Source: Chlorophyllum brunneum
Lineage: Eukaryota > Basidiomycota > Agaricomycetes > Agaricales > Agaricaceae
Reading direction: 5' to 3'
Assembly (NCBI GenBank): GCA_963576785.1
Contig: OY756140.1
Span: 3,286,001 to 3,350,000, forward strand
DNA length: 64,000 nt
Shown here: positions 48,364-60,895 of the stretch, piece by piece
Position numbering within the stretch: the first letter of the stretch is position 1
Layout: every line of letters begins with the position of its first letter
Notes under the pieces: generated by a model
What the model saw: only the letters and a program-made list of their open reading frames with translations
What the model was told of the DNA's origin: nothing
Databases searched by the model: none
Program-made: the position numbers and the translations under genes

Positions 48364-49216
48364 TGAAAACCGGGGTGCTCAGAAAAGACTAGGAGGAAGA
48401 CAGTGAGCGCGTAGGCGGGGGGAAGAAGGCAAAGGGGTTCAACCGCTCCTTTCTTCCTTATAATAATCACAGAGCAGCATGCATGCTGTAAGCCTGTGTC
48501 GCCAAAGATTGAAATCGTGTCGTGCCACGACTCGGGAACCGGTCACCAATCATTGCATCAGGTACAATGAAAGACATACAAGTCCGGGCCTTGCTTCTTG
48601 CGTGCTCCAGTATCGAGAAGCGCCTGACTAGCTCAAATGGAATCACGTTGTGACAAGGAGATGCCGGACTTGCTTTCAACTCAGGTACCGTACAAGGCAA
48701 ACATGCCTCCGTGTCTTGTCTGCTCCAGGCACTAGCTCTTCAGTATTCGATGCTATCGTATGTTGAGCATTCGGTATCAGCTCACCAACATGTGCACATC
48801 AGTATATGCCGATCCCGGCTCTTTTTATTTGCTCCCCGGGCCCCAATGTGTGTGGATATCAAGAAAATATTAGAAGTGACGGAGAATAGACACGACCACG
48901 GAAGACAACGTAGCGTTGAGCAATAGGGACCGTCTTCGCTTATTCGCTGATTCCGATGCCGTAAGGGGATCTCGATCAACATTCGATGTTCAACTTTGCT
49001 GAGAGAGGTTTGAAGCCTGCTCATGAGCATCACGTCGTGTAGATGATATCGGAAATCAGTCAGCCCCGCAAGTGTCGAAGTGATGGTTTGTCTCATGGAG
49101 GTAAATGCCATTGCAGTGCTATGTATACAGTCTGCGGGAGGAGGAAACGTATGATACATGCGGCGATTTGAGCGTAGCGAGAGGATTGAAGTAGCAAGAT
49201 GGGTCGTGGACAACGG
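48364..49216. other. Intergenic region
   Basis: Promoter of the Ser/Pro-rich gene and 3' flank of CSN7. Only short unsupported ORFs on either strand. Confidence 0.35.
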
Positions 49217-50331
49217 TCAGAACTTGTTTCTCTTCCTAAGTTTGGGATTGACTTCCTGGGAGGCCCTTTGTAATCGAGTGAGTAGGAGAGCAGGAGAGGC
49301 TGGATTTTGTTTCCATTGCCAGAAACAATAACCCACTTTCGGTTTTTCCCCTTCATTAACTCCAATGGTGGCTCATCAACGTCCATCGGTACGTTATCTC
49401 TATCTCCCTGCGCCCGCCTGTTCATGGCATTCTGCTTCTCCTTCCTATCCAGGATCTCCTTCAGGTTGGCTTGTAGTTGTGTTTCGTATTCTGCTTGTCG
49501 TGCTTTATTTAGGTTAGCGTCCTTGGCTATGTGCGTGATTTTTTCCTCGAGAGTAGCCAGGACGGATGCTGTCGTTGAGGACCTGGTGCGGGATTAAGTG
49601 TCTCCTGAGGAGTGATGTCAGGTAAACGTACCAATCCTGTAGCGCCGACAATATGCTCTCCAGCTTTCCTGGCTCGAGATCTCGGCCCATAGTGTATTCA
49701 ACCTCGAGCTGGCCCTCTTTTTGATCAAGCTTTCCGCGTAAGATATCGAGATAAATAGCATCGATGATCAGATCTTCAAGTTCTCGGACGTTGGGCATAT
49801 CTAGCACTTTCAATAATTCGCTGTATGGGATAATCTGTCCAAGGACGGAGATATCGTTAGTCAAACCAAAAGACAAGAGTTCATATCAAGATCCGCACCC
49901 TTCTTGCCGATGCCAAAGTTACGATTGATAGATGCTTTAGTTTTGTTACCTGCGCCTGGTTCAAGATTGGTAGTTCATCCTTGTGTTCTACTAAGTTGAG
50001 AAAGTTTCGGAGGAATGAATGAGTCGGTCCTCACGCAGATAGTCTTGGTATGTCTTGTAGGCGAAAACTCGCAGTAGTGACAGATGCTTTGCGAATTGGT
50101 CGTTCTTTTCGAGCTAAATCACAACACATCGTTCGTTTAATCTCCTAGAATCAAAGAACCGGGAGTAGATACCTCTTGAATATTCGAAAGCTCCAACAGC
50201 TCGGAGAAGACAAAGACACCCTGAGCAGAAGTTGCGTCCTGGACAAGTTTCGCGGCCGCTGCGCCTTTCACTGACTTAGCGATGAGTAAAAATGGCTCTA
50301 GTTTCGCCGCAAAATGTGATCCTAGGTCCAT
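49217..50331 (-). CDS. CSN7: COP9 signalosome complex subunit 7 (PCI domain)
   Basis: Subunit of the COP9 signalosome, which removes NEDD8 from cullins. Exon 1 from 50331 (MDLGSHFAAKLEPFLLIAKS, then KGAAAAKLVQ, GVFVFSELLELSNIQE). Exon 2 gives LSLLRVFAYKTYQDYL. Exon 3 gives KDELPILNQAQVTKLKHLSI. Exon 4 carries the PCI winged-helix block IIPYSELLKVLDMPNVRELE, then LIIDAIYLDILRGKLDQKEG and VEYTMGRDLEPGKLESIL. The last exons hold a coiled coil (ATLEEKITHIAKDANLNKAR), an acidic patch (NVPMDVDEPPLEL) and a basic end KKRNKF with TGA at 49217. Order and motifs match CSN7 of animals and fungi. About 260 residues, as expected. Frames continue across every intron I checked. Confidence 0.85.
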
Positions 50332-50916
50332 GTTGCTGATGAGGGTATGAAACGCGGTGGTTATGGGCAACCAGTTAATGACTTACGTCAGCCCATTGAG
50401 AGCATCATCCCAGGCCTCCAAAACACCAAGGTCAATATATGGAATACCCCAAGAAGCGGAATAGCTTAGGCCGTCGTTGGACTACCATCCGATCCATGTT
50501 GTAAAACAGTGGTAACCTGGCTTCAGCTTTCCGCCTTCCCAACGTGTTGACCTGGGCACACACTTGGTACTCCCCCTTTTGATGGAACCATGACTTCATG
50601 TGGATTGTTGCCACCACTCCGCTAAACATTTCCTGTTCCATTGTCAAGGCCGTTCAACTTGTAGCACAATAGGACCTCTTCCCCCGATGGCCCCTGTTCC
50701 ATTGTCAAAGAGTTATGGTTTCTAGGAGTGCTTGACGACTAGAGCTCCTGCCTGGGCAACATAAATACCCTGCGGATAGTTGCCTGTTTCCCCAGCAGGT
50801 CTCTCTCCCTCCTTCGTTTAAACCGCCGGACGGTTTTCTTCTCCTTGCTTTGCTGGTCGCTGGTCGCTGCTTCACCCCAAATATCTCCGTATAACATATA
50901 CAAAGACTAGAATAAA
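50332..50916. other. Divergent intergenic region
   Basis: Between CSN7 (minus) and the RlpA-like gene (plus). Pyrimidine-rich just upstream of the plus gene (50800-50880). An imperfect repeat of TTCCATTGTCAA occurs at 50634 and 50697. No coding exon is supportable. Confidence 0.35.
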
Positions 50917-52096
50917 ATGTCAAGCACATCCTTCAAGGCTCTCGGATATGCTGTTATTTTGGGCTCAGCGTTGATGGCCAGTGCCGTACCCAAGGCAGGA
51001 CAAGGTATGTCTTGTCAATATTTATTGTCAATCTGGATCCTCTGACCGTTCCCAGTCACTTGGTATGACCCCAGTAAGTGATCATACTGCTCTAATCCAA
51101 CCTCTTTCTGAGCACTTCCTTAGAGGGCGTCGTGAGTCAAACAGGCATTGGTGCTTGTGGTGGTGCGCCACTTGATGAAACGATGCCCATCGCCGCTTTG
51201 GCGAAAGCTTACTATGACTCCTACCCGTAAGTTTTCAACATTAACCACCACTTTTCGCCCCTGATTTCAAACTACAGAGGAGCAACCGGGAATTCCAATA
51301 AGTACGATATCATTTCAATCCGCATGCTTGTTGAGTAAACTCATGATTTCTGCAGCAACCCTCTGTGTGGTAAAGAGATTAGCGTCACTAGTGAGTCCTT
51401 ACTTCTACACACGTCTCACCTTCACTCAACCATATACAAGTTCGCGGCAAATCCGTCAAAGTAGCCGTTCGAGATCGATGCGACAGTTGCGAAGGTCCTT
51501 TCGATGTCGATCTGTCTCATTCATCCTTCTCTCAGTTGACCGACCCTGGAGCTGGAAGGGTTCAAGGAACTTGGGATTTCGTTAATCCTGCAGACGACAT
51601 CGGGATGAAGCCTGGTGATGGTGGCAGTCCTCCTGGCCCCGATGTTCCGGGCCAGCCAGCTCCCAACCCGACAGACCCGACAGACCCCACGGACCCAGCC
51701 AACCCCGGACCACCGGCCACGGACCCAAGCCATCCCAGCATACCCGGAAATACGGGAAACAAGGGTCCAGAATCAGCCGCAATCCCCTCAACCACTACAA
51801 GTGCGCCTGTACCAAAAATAACTTCCCACTCTCCCGGTCGTCAAAGGCCTGTGAAGAATAAAAACGGCCCCGCCGACCCAAAACCTGGACCTCAAATGCG
51901 TAGTACTCCTGCGGTTGTGGCCGGGACTGCAAGAAGGCCCAGCTCTCGTCGAATGAATAGGATTACGAAGAACTCGGTGAACGACGCAGAGCTTACAAAG
52001 AGGGGACAAGTGCTGAAGAGGGCAGTGGAACCTGAGATAAGACCCAGGAGATTGAGTCGCATTATGCGGGGACTTGTTCTTGAGGGTCAAAACTAG
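50917..52096 (+). CDS. Secreted RlpA-like (double-psi beta-barrel) protein with Pro-rich tail
   Basis: Expansin/barwin-related extracellular protein. Start MSSTSFKALGYAVILGSALM at 50917 is a signal peptide with cleavage likely after MASAVP-type residues near 24. Small exons then give VTWYDP, GVVSQTGIGACGGAPLDETM, IAALAKAYYDSYPGATGN, NPLCGKEISVT and IRGKSVKVAVRDRCDSCEGP, followed by FDVDLSHSSFSQLTDPGAGR. These are the RlpA-like DPBB signatures: the GACG start, the CGK and RDRCxxC cysteines and the DLSxxxFxxL helix. Unlike typical 100-120 residue members it carries about 180 extra residues: a PTDPTDPTDPANPGPP repeat linker, then a basic Arg/Lys-rich tail (ARRPSSRRMNRITKNSVND). Role probably cell-wall binding or remodelling. 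Confidence 0.85.
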
Positions 52097-53959
52097 TATC
52101 ACAGATTTAACATGTTTACTAGGGACCTGGACAGTATACAGATATTATGTGCTTGAACGACGATAGGGTTAGGTTACTGGATATACGCGAACATACAAGA
52201 AAGTCAAGTAAACTGGCATCTAACTTGACCCCATGATTCTTTTGTATTGTGTTACTCTACCTCTTGTTATACCAGTCACTTACATTTTTTGTTATAAAAC
52301 CCCTAGGCATGAAACCTGCCTGCTTGTGACAATCATGCAGCAGATTCATGCAGATTGGAGAGTCCAAAACCACAAACTTGCTCATAAATGACTCTGACTG
52401 TTTTCTGGCACAGTAACACACAGTGACAGACAGATAATCTGACTTATAGTTAGATAGCTAGAATGGTAAAGTTGCTAAGTAGAGTTGCTATGAGTCAAGT
52501 AGAGCAAGTAGAAGAATCAAATAGATTGTCTAAGGAAACATAAGGAAATATATGCTGCTTTATATACTAAGTGTCTGGGTAGCAAACCCTAAGACCTACA
52601 AGTAATAACTATGCATAATGAGTCAGTAATGACTACAGAGTCCCTTGAAACACTGTGATATCATCAGCAGTGTCCAGTAGCATAATTGGAGTGACAGCAA
52701 TCAGTCAGCTCATGAAATACATGAGTAAGAGGTGCATAATGTGAGTCAGAGGGTGCAGCCTCAGTGATGAATATATGAGAATAATATACTGAAGAGCTAG
52801 TCACATGTAATGCAGCTTAGAAAGTGCAAATGACAACACTGACCTACCATAAAAGGGGAAGGTGGGGTTGGGTTTATTCAGAGGTATATTATTTCTACTA
52901 AATAATCCCTGAGCAACATAACAGGTCTGTTGTTCCTGATGCTGAGTTAGTGATGGACCAAAGTTCCTGCTGGTGAAGGTACCCTGCCCGAAGGCCACAC
53001 TGTTCAAGAGAACAACTCGACGTCTATGGGAGTCCCTTCAACCCCTGAATATAACTCATCACCATTCCATCATCTCATCAACTGCACAAGTTATATATAT
53101 CAAGGTTGGTGAAATCCTTGTGCTCGAACAATCTTGGTCGAAACCGGCACATGGTCCATCATGATGTCACCTTGGCTGTTAGGGATGCTGCGGAATTCGT
53201 CTACCACGACGCTGGCTCAGTCCGCGAGGTCCGTGACACAAAATGTCACTTTGGGTTGAGATAACATCCAAAAATTGCCCACCGAGTAAAGGCGGTACAC
53301 TGAACGACTCGTGCTCCTTTTGGGAGTTGGCTCAGCTGACACCTCAGGCCTCAACATTCAATCATCCGCTTCCAACTACACTTATCATATCAGTCTTGAT
53401 CAGTTTGGAGCTGTCGGAACGAGCTCTAGGGAGCGGATGTTGTCGTAACCCCTCTAATCTACCAGAAAAAATGTAATTTTTGTGGGAGGTTTCATTTTGA
53501 GCGGACGTGCGGCCGCACGGGGGGTTAACTTTAACTCTTCACCAAATCGTGCCCTGCATACACTTCCATGATGTTCTGATGTTTCCTGATGAACGGAATC
53601 CACTGTGAGACCACTTCTGTGGGTGGGAGCGCGGTGTCCAACTAAGGCAACTCGTAGTTGAAGCTTTAATCGCTTCCGAGTTCGGGATTTGAACATAGCG
53701 CCGCTGATTTCATCATACAAAAGCTTTTCGTTCGCCCTTGATACAAGACACCCAACGCGCAGGGGTCTCTGTGACCTGAAATCAGCATTTGTGTTCATAT
53801 TTGAGCCGATTCTCGGTTATACATCGGTTTAGCCCTCAAAGCCATAAATAATAACACTACAATACGATTGAAATGGAAGAACACAGGTCGGGAAGAAAAC
53901 ATAGAAAATTGCTACATGTTACGACACTGGAGCCATGCTTTTCGGTGACATCTGCGACG
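52097..53959. other. Intergenic region of 1.9 kb with a candidate LTR
   Basis: Gene-free apart from the candidate LTR at 52325-52805. A minus-strand frame at 52801-53007 next to it (TCYVAQGLFSRNNIPLNKP) could be a retroelement fragment but matches nothing I can name. From 53100 to 53900 only short ORFs occur. Confidence 0.3.
52325..52805. mobile_element. Candidate solo or fragmentary LTR
   Basis: 481-bp block that starts TGTGAC and ends GTCACA, a perfect six-base terminal inverted repeat of the TG...CA type seen in LTRs. It is A/T-rich, differs in composition from the flanks, and holds a TATATA core at 52559-52566. No matching second LTR, primer-binding site or target duplication could be found in the window, so the call stays tentative. 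Confidence 0.35.
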
Positions 53960-55282
53960 TTACACCGTCTCCTTGGTTGAAGGTCGTCCAGTGAGAATAC
54001 CGTCAACCAGGCGTTCGGGCCAGCCACCCCCAGTTCCAGGAGAGATGTCACTGTTGTCTTCTTTAGTTTGGATTACCAGGCTGGGCACCACTGTATAGCT
54101 ATTGATCTTGCCGGTTTCGATGAGAAAACAGATGGCCTGATCAATCGCACGAGAATAGGAAAACGGGGGGTACTGGAGATATAAAAGCAGGCGGCGAGCT
54201 CCTCTTTTCGAGACCGCATACGCATGGGTGCATTTAGGCTCCGTAGATGGATGTAGCCTGTTCATTCTTTCGGTAGTGTTAACGGGGAAGTCTTCGTCGA
54301 CGCCGACAGCGATTGGTTGTGGATACACAAGAGGAAGAGGCGGGTTTTTCTTCTCGTTGGCCCAACAGTGACCTATTTTAAGGTACGGGCCGCATGGTTA
54401 GCACCGGAGATGAGTGGAATGCTTTGATTGTGGAGATATACCTAAAAATACTATGTCCCAATCTGGAGGAAGTGATCTCCAGAGAATCTTTAGCCGTTGA
54501 ACGATGTCCTTCTCCATGTCTACGTCGTCTTCCAGAATAATATAAGCGCTATCCAGATCCTCTTCCTTATTATTGGCGATGTTGTGGATCACAGATATAT
54601 GCGAATACCAGCAGGCGATCCGAGCACGGGTGAGAACCAGGTGTTCAGGAAGTTCGGTACTGAAATTCAAGACGTAGTATTCATTCATCGCACATCCAGT
54701 GGGGCGATAAGGCGTGGGATTAGAAATCATTGCGGGAGTAGCCCAAACCGTATCGCTCCAGAAGTCGATAGGAACGGACGAAAGCGCCAACTGGTCAATG
54801 TGATCTGGCCAAGAAAACCCGATGACACCAGGTTGTGGATGGCCGTGTGACAGGTCGTTGTTGCTGAGTATGGTTGGTTCCCCTTCACGCACTCTTAGAA
54901 CCCATTCCCACAGTGTCTGAGTAAGCTCGTTAGTGCTCTGAAGTCCATCAACGTAAGTCCACTGTAAACCCAAGGCCTTGCGCAAAGTCTCCATCCGAAT
55001 TCGCCGGTCGACCCTAGCAGGAAGCGTCAGCATATATATTCTGCGAGCCACCCCGAGCGTTGCGCTGGAATAGGGTTTGGTGAATGATAGCTCCTCGTTT
55101 CGCGTGCTGTTGAAACGAGGGACGGAGAGTTGTACAGCGAGACCTCGAAAATCGGCCAGCCAAACAAGGTATCCAGCCAAAATTAAGAGTGTGACTGATA
55201 GGAAAGCACGGCGGGGCGTTACTGCGAGCTTCAAGCGAGAGAGTACGGCAGTCGATACAGGAGTGTCGTGATTCATGCACAT
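53960..55282 (-). CDS. Glycosyltransferase family 25-like type II membrane protein
   Basis: Golgi/ER-type transferase with a short cytoplasmic N-terminus (MCMNHDTPVSTAVLSRLKLA), one signal anchor (RRAFLSVTLLILAGYLVWLA) and a luminal catalytic part. The GT25 pattern is visible: IYMLTLPARVDRRIRMETLR near the start, WTYVDGLQ, YSHISVIHNIANNKEEDLDS and the metal-site-like ILEDDVDMEKDIVQRL. Exon 1 stops after DWDIVFLG, and a 68-nt intron leads to HCWANEKKNPPLPLVYPQPI. The second exon has THAYAVSKRGARRLLLYLQY, as in the LPS-type/collagen GalT fold, and ends STKETV at 53960. About 390 residues. The fungal substrate is unknown. The start is the first of two close in-frame ATGs. Confidence 0.8.
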
Positions 55283-56387
55283 GGTGGTAACAGTTCACAC
55301 CGGTCCTGACATGGACAGCGGGTGTTGGTCAATATTTCCCACAGTCGGCGGTTCCTTAATCCTCTCATTCGGCTCTGGCTCAGGGAGCACGGTAGCCTTC
55401 CCTTTACCGTGCAACAAACTCAAACAAGGTTTTATGGAACTATTCAATCACATCTCCCTCTCGCACTCTCAACTATTCAACGGAGGGAAGCCCACTGCTG
55501 TCGCAATGGATTCATCCCAAAATATCCAAATCAAAGAAGTAGGTGCCAAGCCAAAGGCTTCAAAATTAGAGCCTCACCGTTGGTCTGCCATCGAACTCGG
55601 GACCCATATGCTCTCATTTTCACCGGCACAGTCCATTCGGTCCCAAAATCAGGTTCGTCTGCACAACGATGTCTCGATACCGCGACATTCTCGCGCAATC
55701 CCTTGTTGCTGGCAAAGTAGGCGATAATACGCTCCAATAGACTGCTCCAATATCTCCCGGCTTATTCATATGCACGTAGTAAGTAAACGCCAAATCATAT
55801 GGGATGCTATTTATAGCGGGTACTAGGGGAGGTACCAAGAACAAATGCAGTCCCGATCCACCCATCCAGTGGACACCTCCATGGGCATCTAAAGAATGCA
55901 AGAGCGTCTGGAAGGTCGATTGTGCTATATGCAACCCAAAGGGGTTCGGTTTTGGCCTTCATTTTGGCTCCTGTGAAGCCACCCGGTTATTTTTATCCGC
56001 AGATGGGACTTCGATCTCCTCATCTTGACATGTGCGATTTCCATGTCCATGCGGCTCTTCAGATTCTTCCTTCAAATGCCTTCCTCCGACTGCCAACGAA
56101 TGCGGGCATATCCACGGATCCATTACCTGAAACGTACGAGTGACAAGAGCAAACGGAATTTGTTCCTTTGCCGGTTGATGCCTATACCTGTACTGGTCAC
56201 TTGGTCGGATCCATGTCCACAGGTGTGAGATTGAGCCTCCAGAAGGTCGTCCGCATGTGGAAGCGGACCTATGGGGATCGAATAGACTTATAGGGTCCCG
56301 TCTGCTGAGAGCTAGATGGCCAGGTTATAAATTTCATTCTGTGAGCTTGGGATTCTCCCAAGGACACCCGAAGTCCCGTCAGATTAT
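55283..56387. other. Divergent intergenic region
   Basis: 1.1 kb between the GT25 gene and the OPT transporter. Holds a 104-codon minus-strand open frame (55620-55934, with THAFLVPPL-like hydrophobic residues) interrupted on both sides by stops; no family match, no gene called. Probably promoter DNA plus possible remnants. Confidence 0.3.
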
Positions 56388-59300
56388 ATGGCTGAACAAA
56401 TTGAACAAAGCCCTCACTACACGGTGACCCACCAAAGACGCAACTCGATGGAGAAGAAACTGGAGGAGGGTGTCACTGTTGAACCCCTCGACGGTGAGTA
56501 GTAGTCTTATGTGCGCATTCATCCATTGATCAGATGCCCCAAACCACGAAGAGGGTCATATTGCAGTAGGCTAGATACACTATACTACTTGCAGCCAAAG
56601 CTAACACCTCCCCAGGAGATCACAGGCGCACGATTTGATGATCCCAACCTGGACAAGGAACGCATCACTTTTGATGATGAGAGTCCCTATCCCGAAGTTC
56701 GTTCTGCCGTCGCTAACACGGACGATACAACTATGCCAGTCGCTACTATTCGGTCTTGGGTGATTGGTGTAATTTGGGCCATTCTCATCCCCGGATTGAA
56801 CCAATTCTTCTTCTTCCGTTTCCCTTCTGTCACGATTACTGGCATTGTCGCTCAACTGTTGTCGTTCCCCATCGGTCGCGCGGCAGCTGCTTTCTTGCCC
56901 AACTGGTCGATCTTCGGCTTGAAGCTTAATCCCGGACCTTTCACCGTCAAAGAGCATGTGCTAGTCACGGTAAGACCATTAACGTGTGCGCCTTCCCATA
57001 AGCTAACCATGTCAGCATAGATGATGGTAGGTCTACTTCTGCCGCAGCACCCCAGGTTCTCATGGCTCTCAGGCTACCGTTGGCTGGCAATCCGCCTATG
57101 CCACCGATATCATAGCGGTCCAACGAGTGTACTATGATCAAATCTATAACTTTAGCTGTGCGTGAGAGTGTTCTGTTCAGTTCCTTATCTCTTCCCAAAA
57201 ATAGTTCTGTAAAGCTCACGGAGTTTCCCACCCGCAGATCAATGGTTCCTCGTCATGTCGACTCAGCTCATTGGTTTCTCCATCGGTGGGGTTGCAAGGC
57301 GTTTCCTTGTAGCACCACCATCTATGATTTGGCCACTCAACCTAGTCAGCTGTGCTCTATTCAATACCCTGCACTCCCAACAGTATGCAGGTATGGGTAC
57401 TCGCGGCGGTATCAGTCGTGAGCGCTTCTTCGTCTATGGATTCATCGGTTCTTTCTCGTGGTGTAGGTTTATCTAGATTCGGACTGATTGCATTGCCACC
57501 TACTCATATAATTCCATAGATTTCTTCCCGGGCTACATCTGTAACGTGATTTCCCTGCTTCTGGATCCGCGTCACCTGAAATATCTTGGGATTCTCAGTC
57601 CAAGCGCTTTCGTACTTTTCCTGGGTTACCTGGATCAGACCGGACAATACCAGTGTGTCTCTGCATTTCCTAAGTCCGCCTCCTTTGCTAAACGCTGTCT
57701 ATATAAAAGCCATCGCTCAACTGTTCGGGTATGTGATCCGTCAGTGATTCTATAAATAAACCTCATATATTTTTGCATAGCTATGTGCACGGAATGGTAT
57801 GCTGAATATCTCGAATTACGTTGAATGGCTGAGCATGTTCTTCCAGGGAATGTCCGTCATCACTTTCGATTGGAGCCAGATCGCGTGAGGGCAGAAACCT
57901 TTATATATTCCTGTGATACTCATGCACATATACAGCTACATTGGATCACCCCTGGCCACTCCTTGTAAGTTCTTGTCCTATCCTATGACGATGACACGCG
58001 CCAACACGTCTATCACACAGGGTGGGCTGAAGCGAACATTTTCGCCGGATTTGTCTTCTTCTATTGTGAGTTGTCTTAGGCGGTAGCCTGGGGCTCTAGC
58101 TGATGTTTTATCCTAGGGTTCTTGTGCCCCGTCCTGCACGTGAGTCCATCCAAACTTTGAAAGCACTGGTTATCGACAACAACTGCAGTTCACCAACACC
58201 TGGTTCGGGGAATATATGCCGTGAGTATTCAGAGAAACCATCAGCGACCAGTGTTCAGCAATGATTCGCAATAGGATCTCTTCACGCACATCTTACGACA
58301 ACACTGGCAACGAATACAACGTTACGAGGATTCTGACCCCTGAAGCAACCATTGACCTCGATGCGTACCACAGCTATAGTCCACTGTTTCTATCGTAAGC
58401 ATTCGAGTAAGGTATATGTCTATTCGGAACTTGTCCTTATCGTGCCTTACCCTAGAACCACGTTTGCAATCTCTTATGGGTGCGCAGCCTTACTTTCATG
58501 CAATGTTTTCTGAACTTCTCACAAATCGGATCAGTTTATCTTTCGCCTCAATCACAGCGACTTTAATGCATGCACTCCTATACTTCAGGAAGCAAATCTG
58601 GGTTCAAGCTCGGCGTTCTCTCCACGAACAAGCTGATATCCACGCACGCCTGATGTCTCGGTATCCCCAAGGTAAGGTTTCTGCCTACTTACATTTCCGA
58701 TCTTTAAAGCATTTACTCCCAATTTACAGTTCCCGAGTGGTGGTATCTCATCGTATTTGGCGCCATGTTTGCGCTGGGCATTATAAGTATTGAGGTTTGG
58801 CCGAGCCAAATGCCGGTCTGGGCTTTCGTTCTTGCCTTGCTCATTGGTATGTTTTCTCCCGCTCCTTATTGACTGGCGCATTCCTGATCGAGCTCAGCCT
58901 TCACCTATGTCATTCCTATTGGTATGATTCAGGCCATCACGAACCAGCAAGTAGGATTGAAGTAGCTCGCTTTCTTTTTTGACCAGGACAATGGGGCTAA
59001 CAGTTTATCTAGTGTTATTACCGAGCTCATCATTGGCTATGCCCTTCCTGGACGACCCGTCGCAATGATGATGTTCAAAACCTGGGGATACATTGTAGGG
59101 CTCCATCCTCCGTGGTCCTTCCGTGAACACTAATGACGCTCGCAGACAATGGCTCAAGCCCTGCAGTTCACGTCCGACTTCAAACTTGGGCACTATATGA
59201 AAAGTCAGTCGTTTCTGTGCAGAGCCCAAACCGTCCGATTGACCTTCAATTAGTTCCTCCTCGTATCATGTTCACTGCCCAAGTTTTTGCGGCAATTATA

Positions 59301-60768
59301 GCTGGGACCGTCCAGCTTGGTGTTCAAGCATGGATGTTCACTAATATCCAGTACGCTTTGGATCAGTTAGAATGCGCTTCAGCGCTAACCTTCCGCCCTA
59401 GGGGAATGTGCGATCCCCACCAGAAGGATGGGTGAGTCATGAGCCTTATTTGGAGGTTTTCTCTCTTGCTTATCATACGTCTAGATTCATATGCCCCAGC
59501 ACGGAAGTCTTCGGAACTGCGAGTATCGTTGTGAGTATTTATGACTACCGTTGGACATCAACTGACCATTGTGTAGTGGGGTATGTTGTGGGGGCCCAGT
59601 TTCTGAAAATGGTGTCTAAGATTTTCCCGCAGGGGTCATTGGACCAGGCCTTCAGTTCTCTAAGGGACAAACCTACTAGTATGTCTACGCGTTCTCGTGT
59701 CATGTTACGGAAAACTCACTAACCAATCATAGCCGTATGCTTGAAGCTTATCATAAGCAAACAGTCACTTATATCTCCTCCGCAGCCCTCGTGTTCTTCT
59801 TCCTCATTGGTGCCGTCGCTCCGGCCATCCCTTGGGTTATTAGCATAAAATATCCCAATAGCTTCTTGAGATACGTCAAGTGAGTGTACATATATAATCA
59901 TCCCCACCTTACTCACCCAGTCCCCCGCATATAGCTTGTGAGTGCAGCAGTGGCAACTTGTTCACGCGCAACCAACTCAAGCTTGATATAGCCCAGTCAT
60001 TTTCAACGGCACGGGTCTCATCCCTCCGGCTACGGCCATCAACTATGTACCCTGGGCGTGAGTCATAGACACCCAGTCTAAGCTGAGCAAACCCTAATCG
60101 AACATCCTCCCACAGCGCCGTTGGCTTTGTCTTCCAATATGTTATCCGAAGGTCCGCCATTCTTTGGGTTTTTGGGTGAGAAGTTTCTCACGAGTCTACA
60201 CAGACGACACTTCTCTTGGTGGACTAAATATAATTGTATGTTAACGAGGTGTGGCTTCAAAATCCGCTACTAATAGTATTATAGACGTGCTGTCCGCTGC
60301 ATTGGACTCTGGTGTTGCAATATCTATCGTAGTTATATTCTTCTGGTGCGGTATATCCTCCTAGCTCCTACTATAATGCACTTATATATCTTGTGCAGCT
60401 TGCAGTTCCCGGAAAACGGAGCGGTCAGTATTCTGCCACTTTGCGTTGATTCAGAATTCTGACACGACGGCGGATCCAGATTGGTGCTGATACTCTTGGG
60501 TCATGGTGGGGGTGAGTAACCTTCGAACATTGCTGCTGATGACCCCGCTGACGAGACACATCCTGGACTAGTAATACTGTGAGCATACTTGCAAGTCATA
60601 ATATTTCTTCAAGGCCGACATGATATTACAGGTGCCGTTTGCAGGTGCGGATGGAAAAGCAACACCGGTTCGTCCACTCGCACCGGGCCAAACCTTCGGG
60701 TAAGACAACCAAGTGGGTCGGCAACTCAAATGATTACTCACAATATCCATAGACCCTCTATCTGGTGA
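56388..60768 (+). CDS. Oligopeptide transporter (OPT family)
   Basis: Proton-coupled plasma-membrane transporter for small peptides, glutathione or related compounds, with about 14-16 membrane segments. Start MAEQIEQSPHYTVTHQRRNS at 56388. An acidic cytosolic N-terminus precedes RSWVIGVIWAILIPGLNQFF. The OPT signature NPGPFTVKEHVLVT spans an intron to MMATVGWQSAYATDIIAVQR. Then MSTQLIGFSIGGVARRFLVA, PWWAEANIFAGFVFFYWFLC-like segments and NEYNVTRILTPEATIDLDAY. Further on: IITELIIGYALPGRPVAMMM, MAQALQFTSDFKLGHYMK and VISIKYPNSFLRYVNFPVIF. It ends GADGKATPVRPLAPGQTFGP followed by SIW and TGA at 60766-60768. More than twenty small exons, all joinable. About 770 residues. Intact by every motif checked. 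Confidence 0.92.
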
Positions 60769-60895
60769 CGAACTATTGTACAACATGATTACAAGTCTAC
60801 CGCTATACAAGAATTGTATTCCTATGTTTGACATGCTTGATATGAACCGTTGTGGTGGATTAAGATTCATCTGGGATCGGAAGCGATCTGCGTAC

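Noticed and set aside
55531..55934. Open minus-strand frame upstream of the OPT gene
   Set aside because: Stops on both sides and no recognisable motif; not enough for a gene or pseudogene call.
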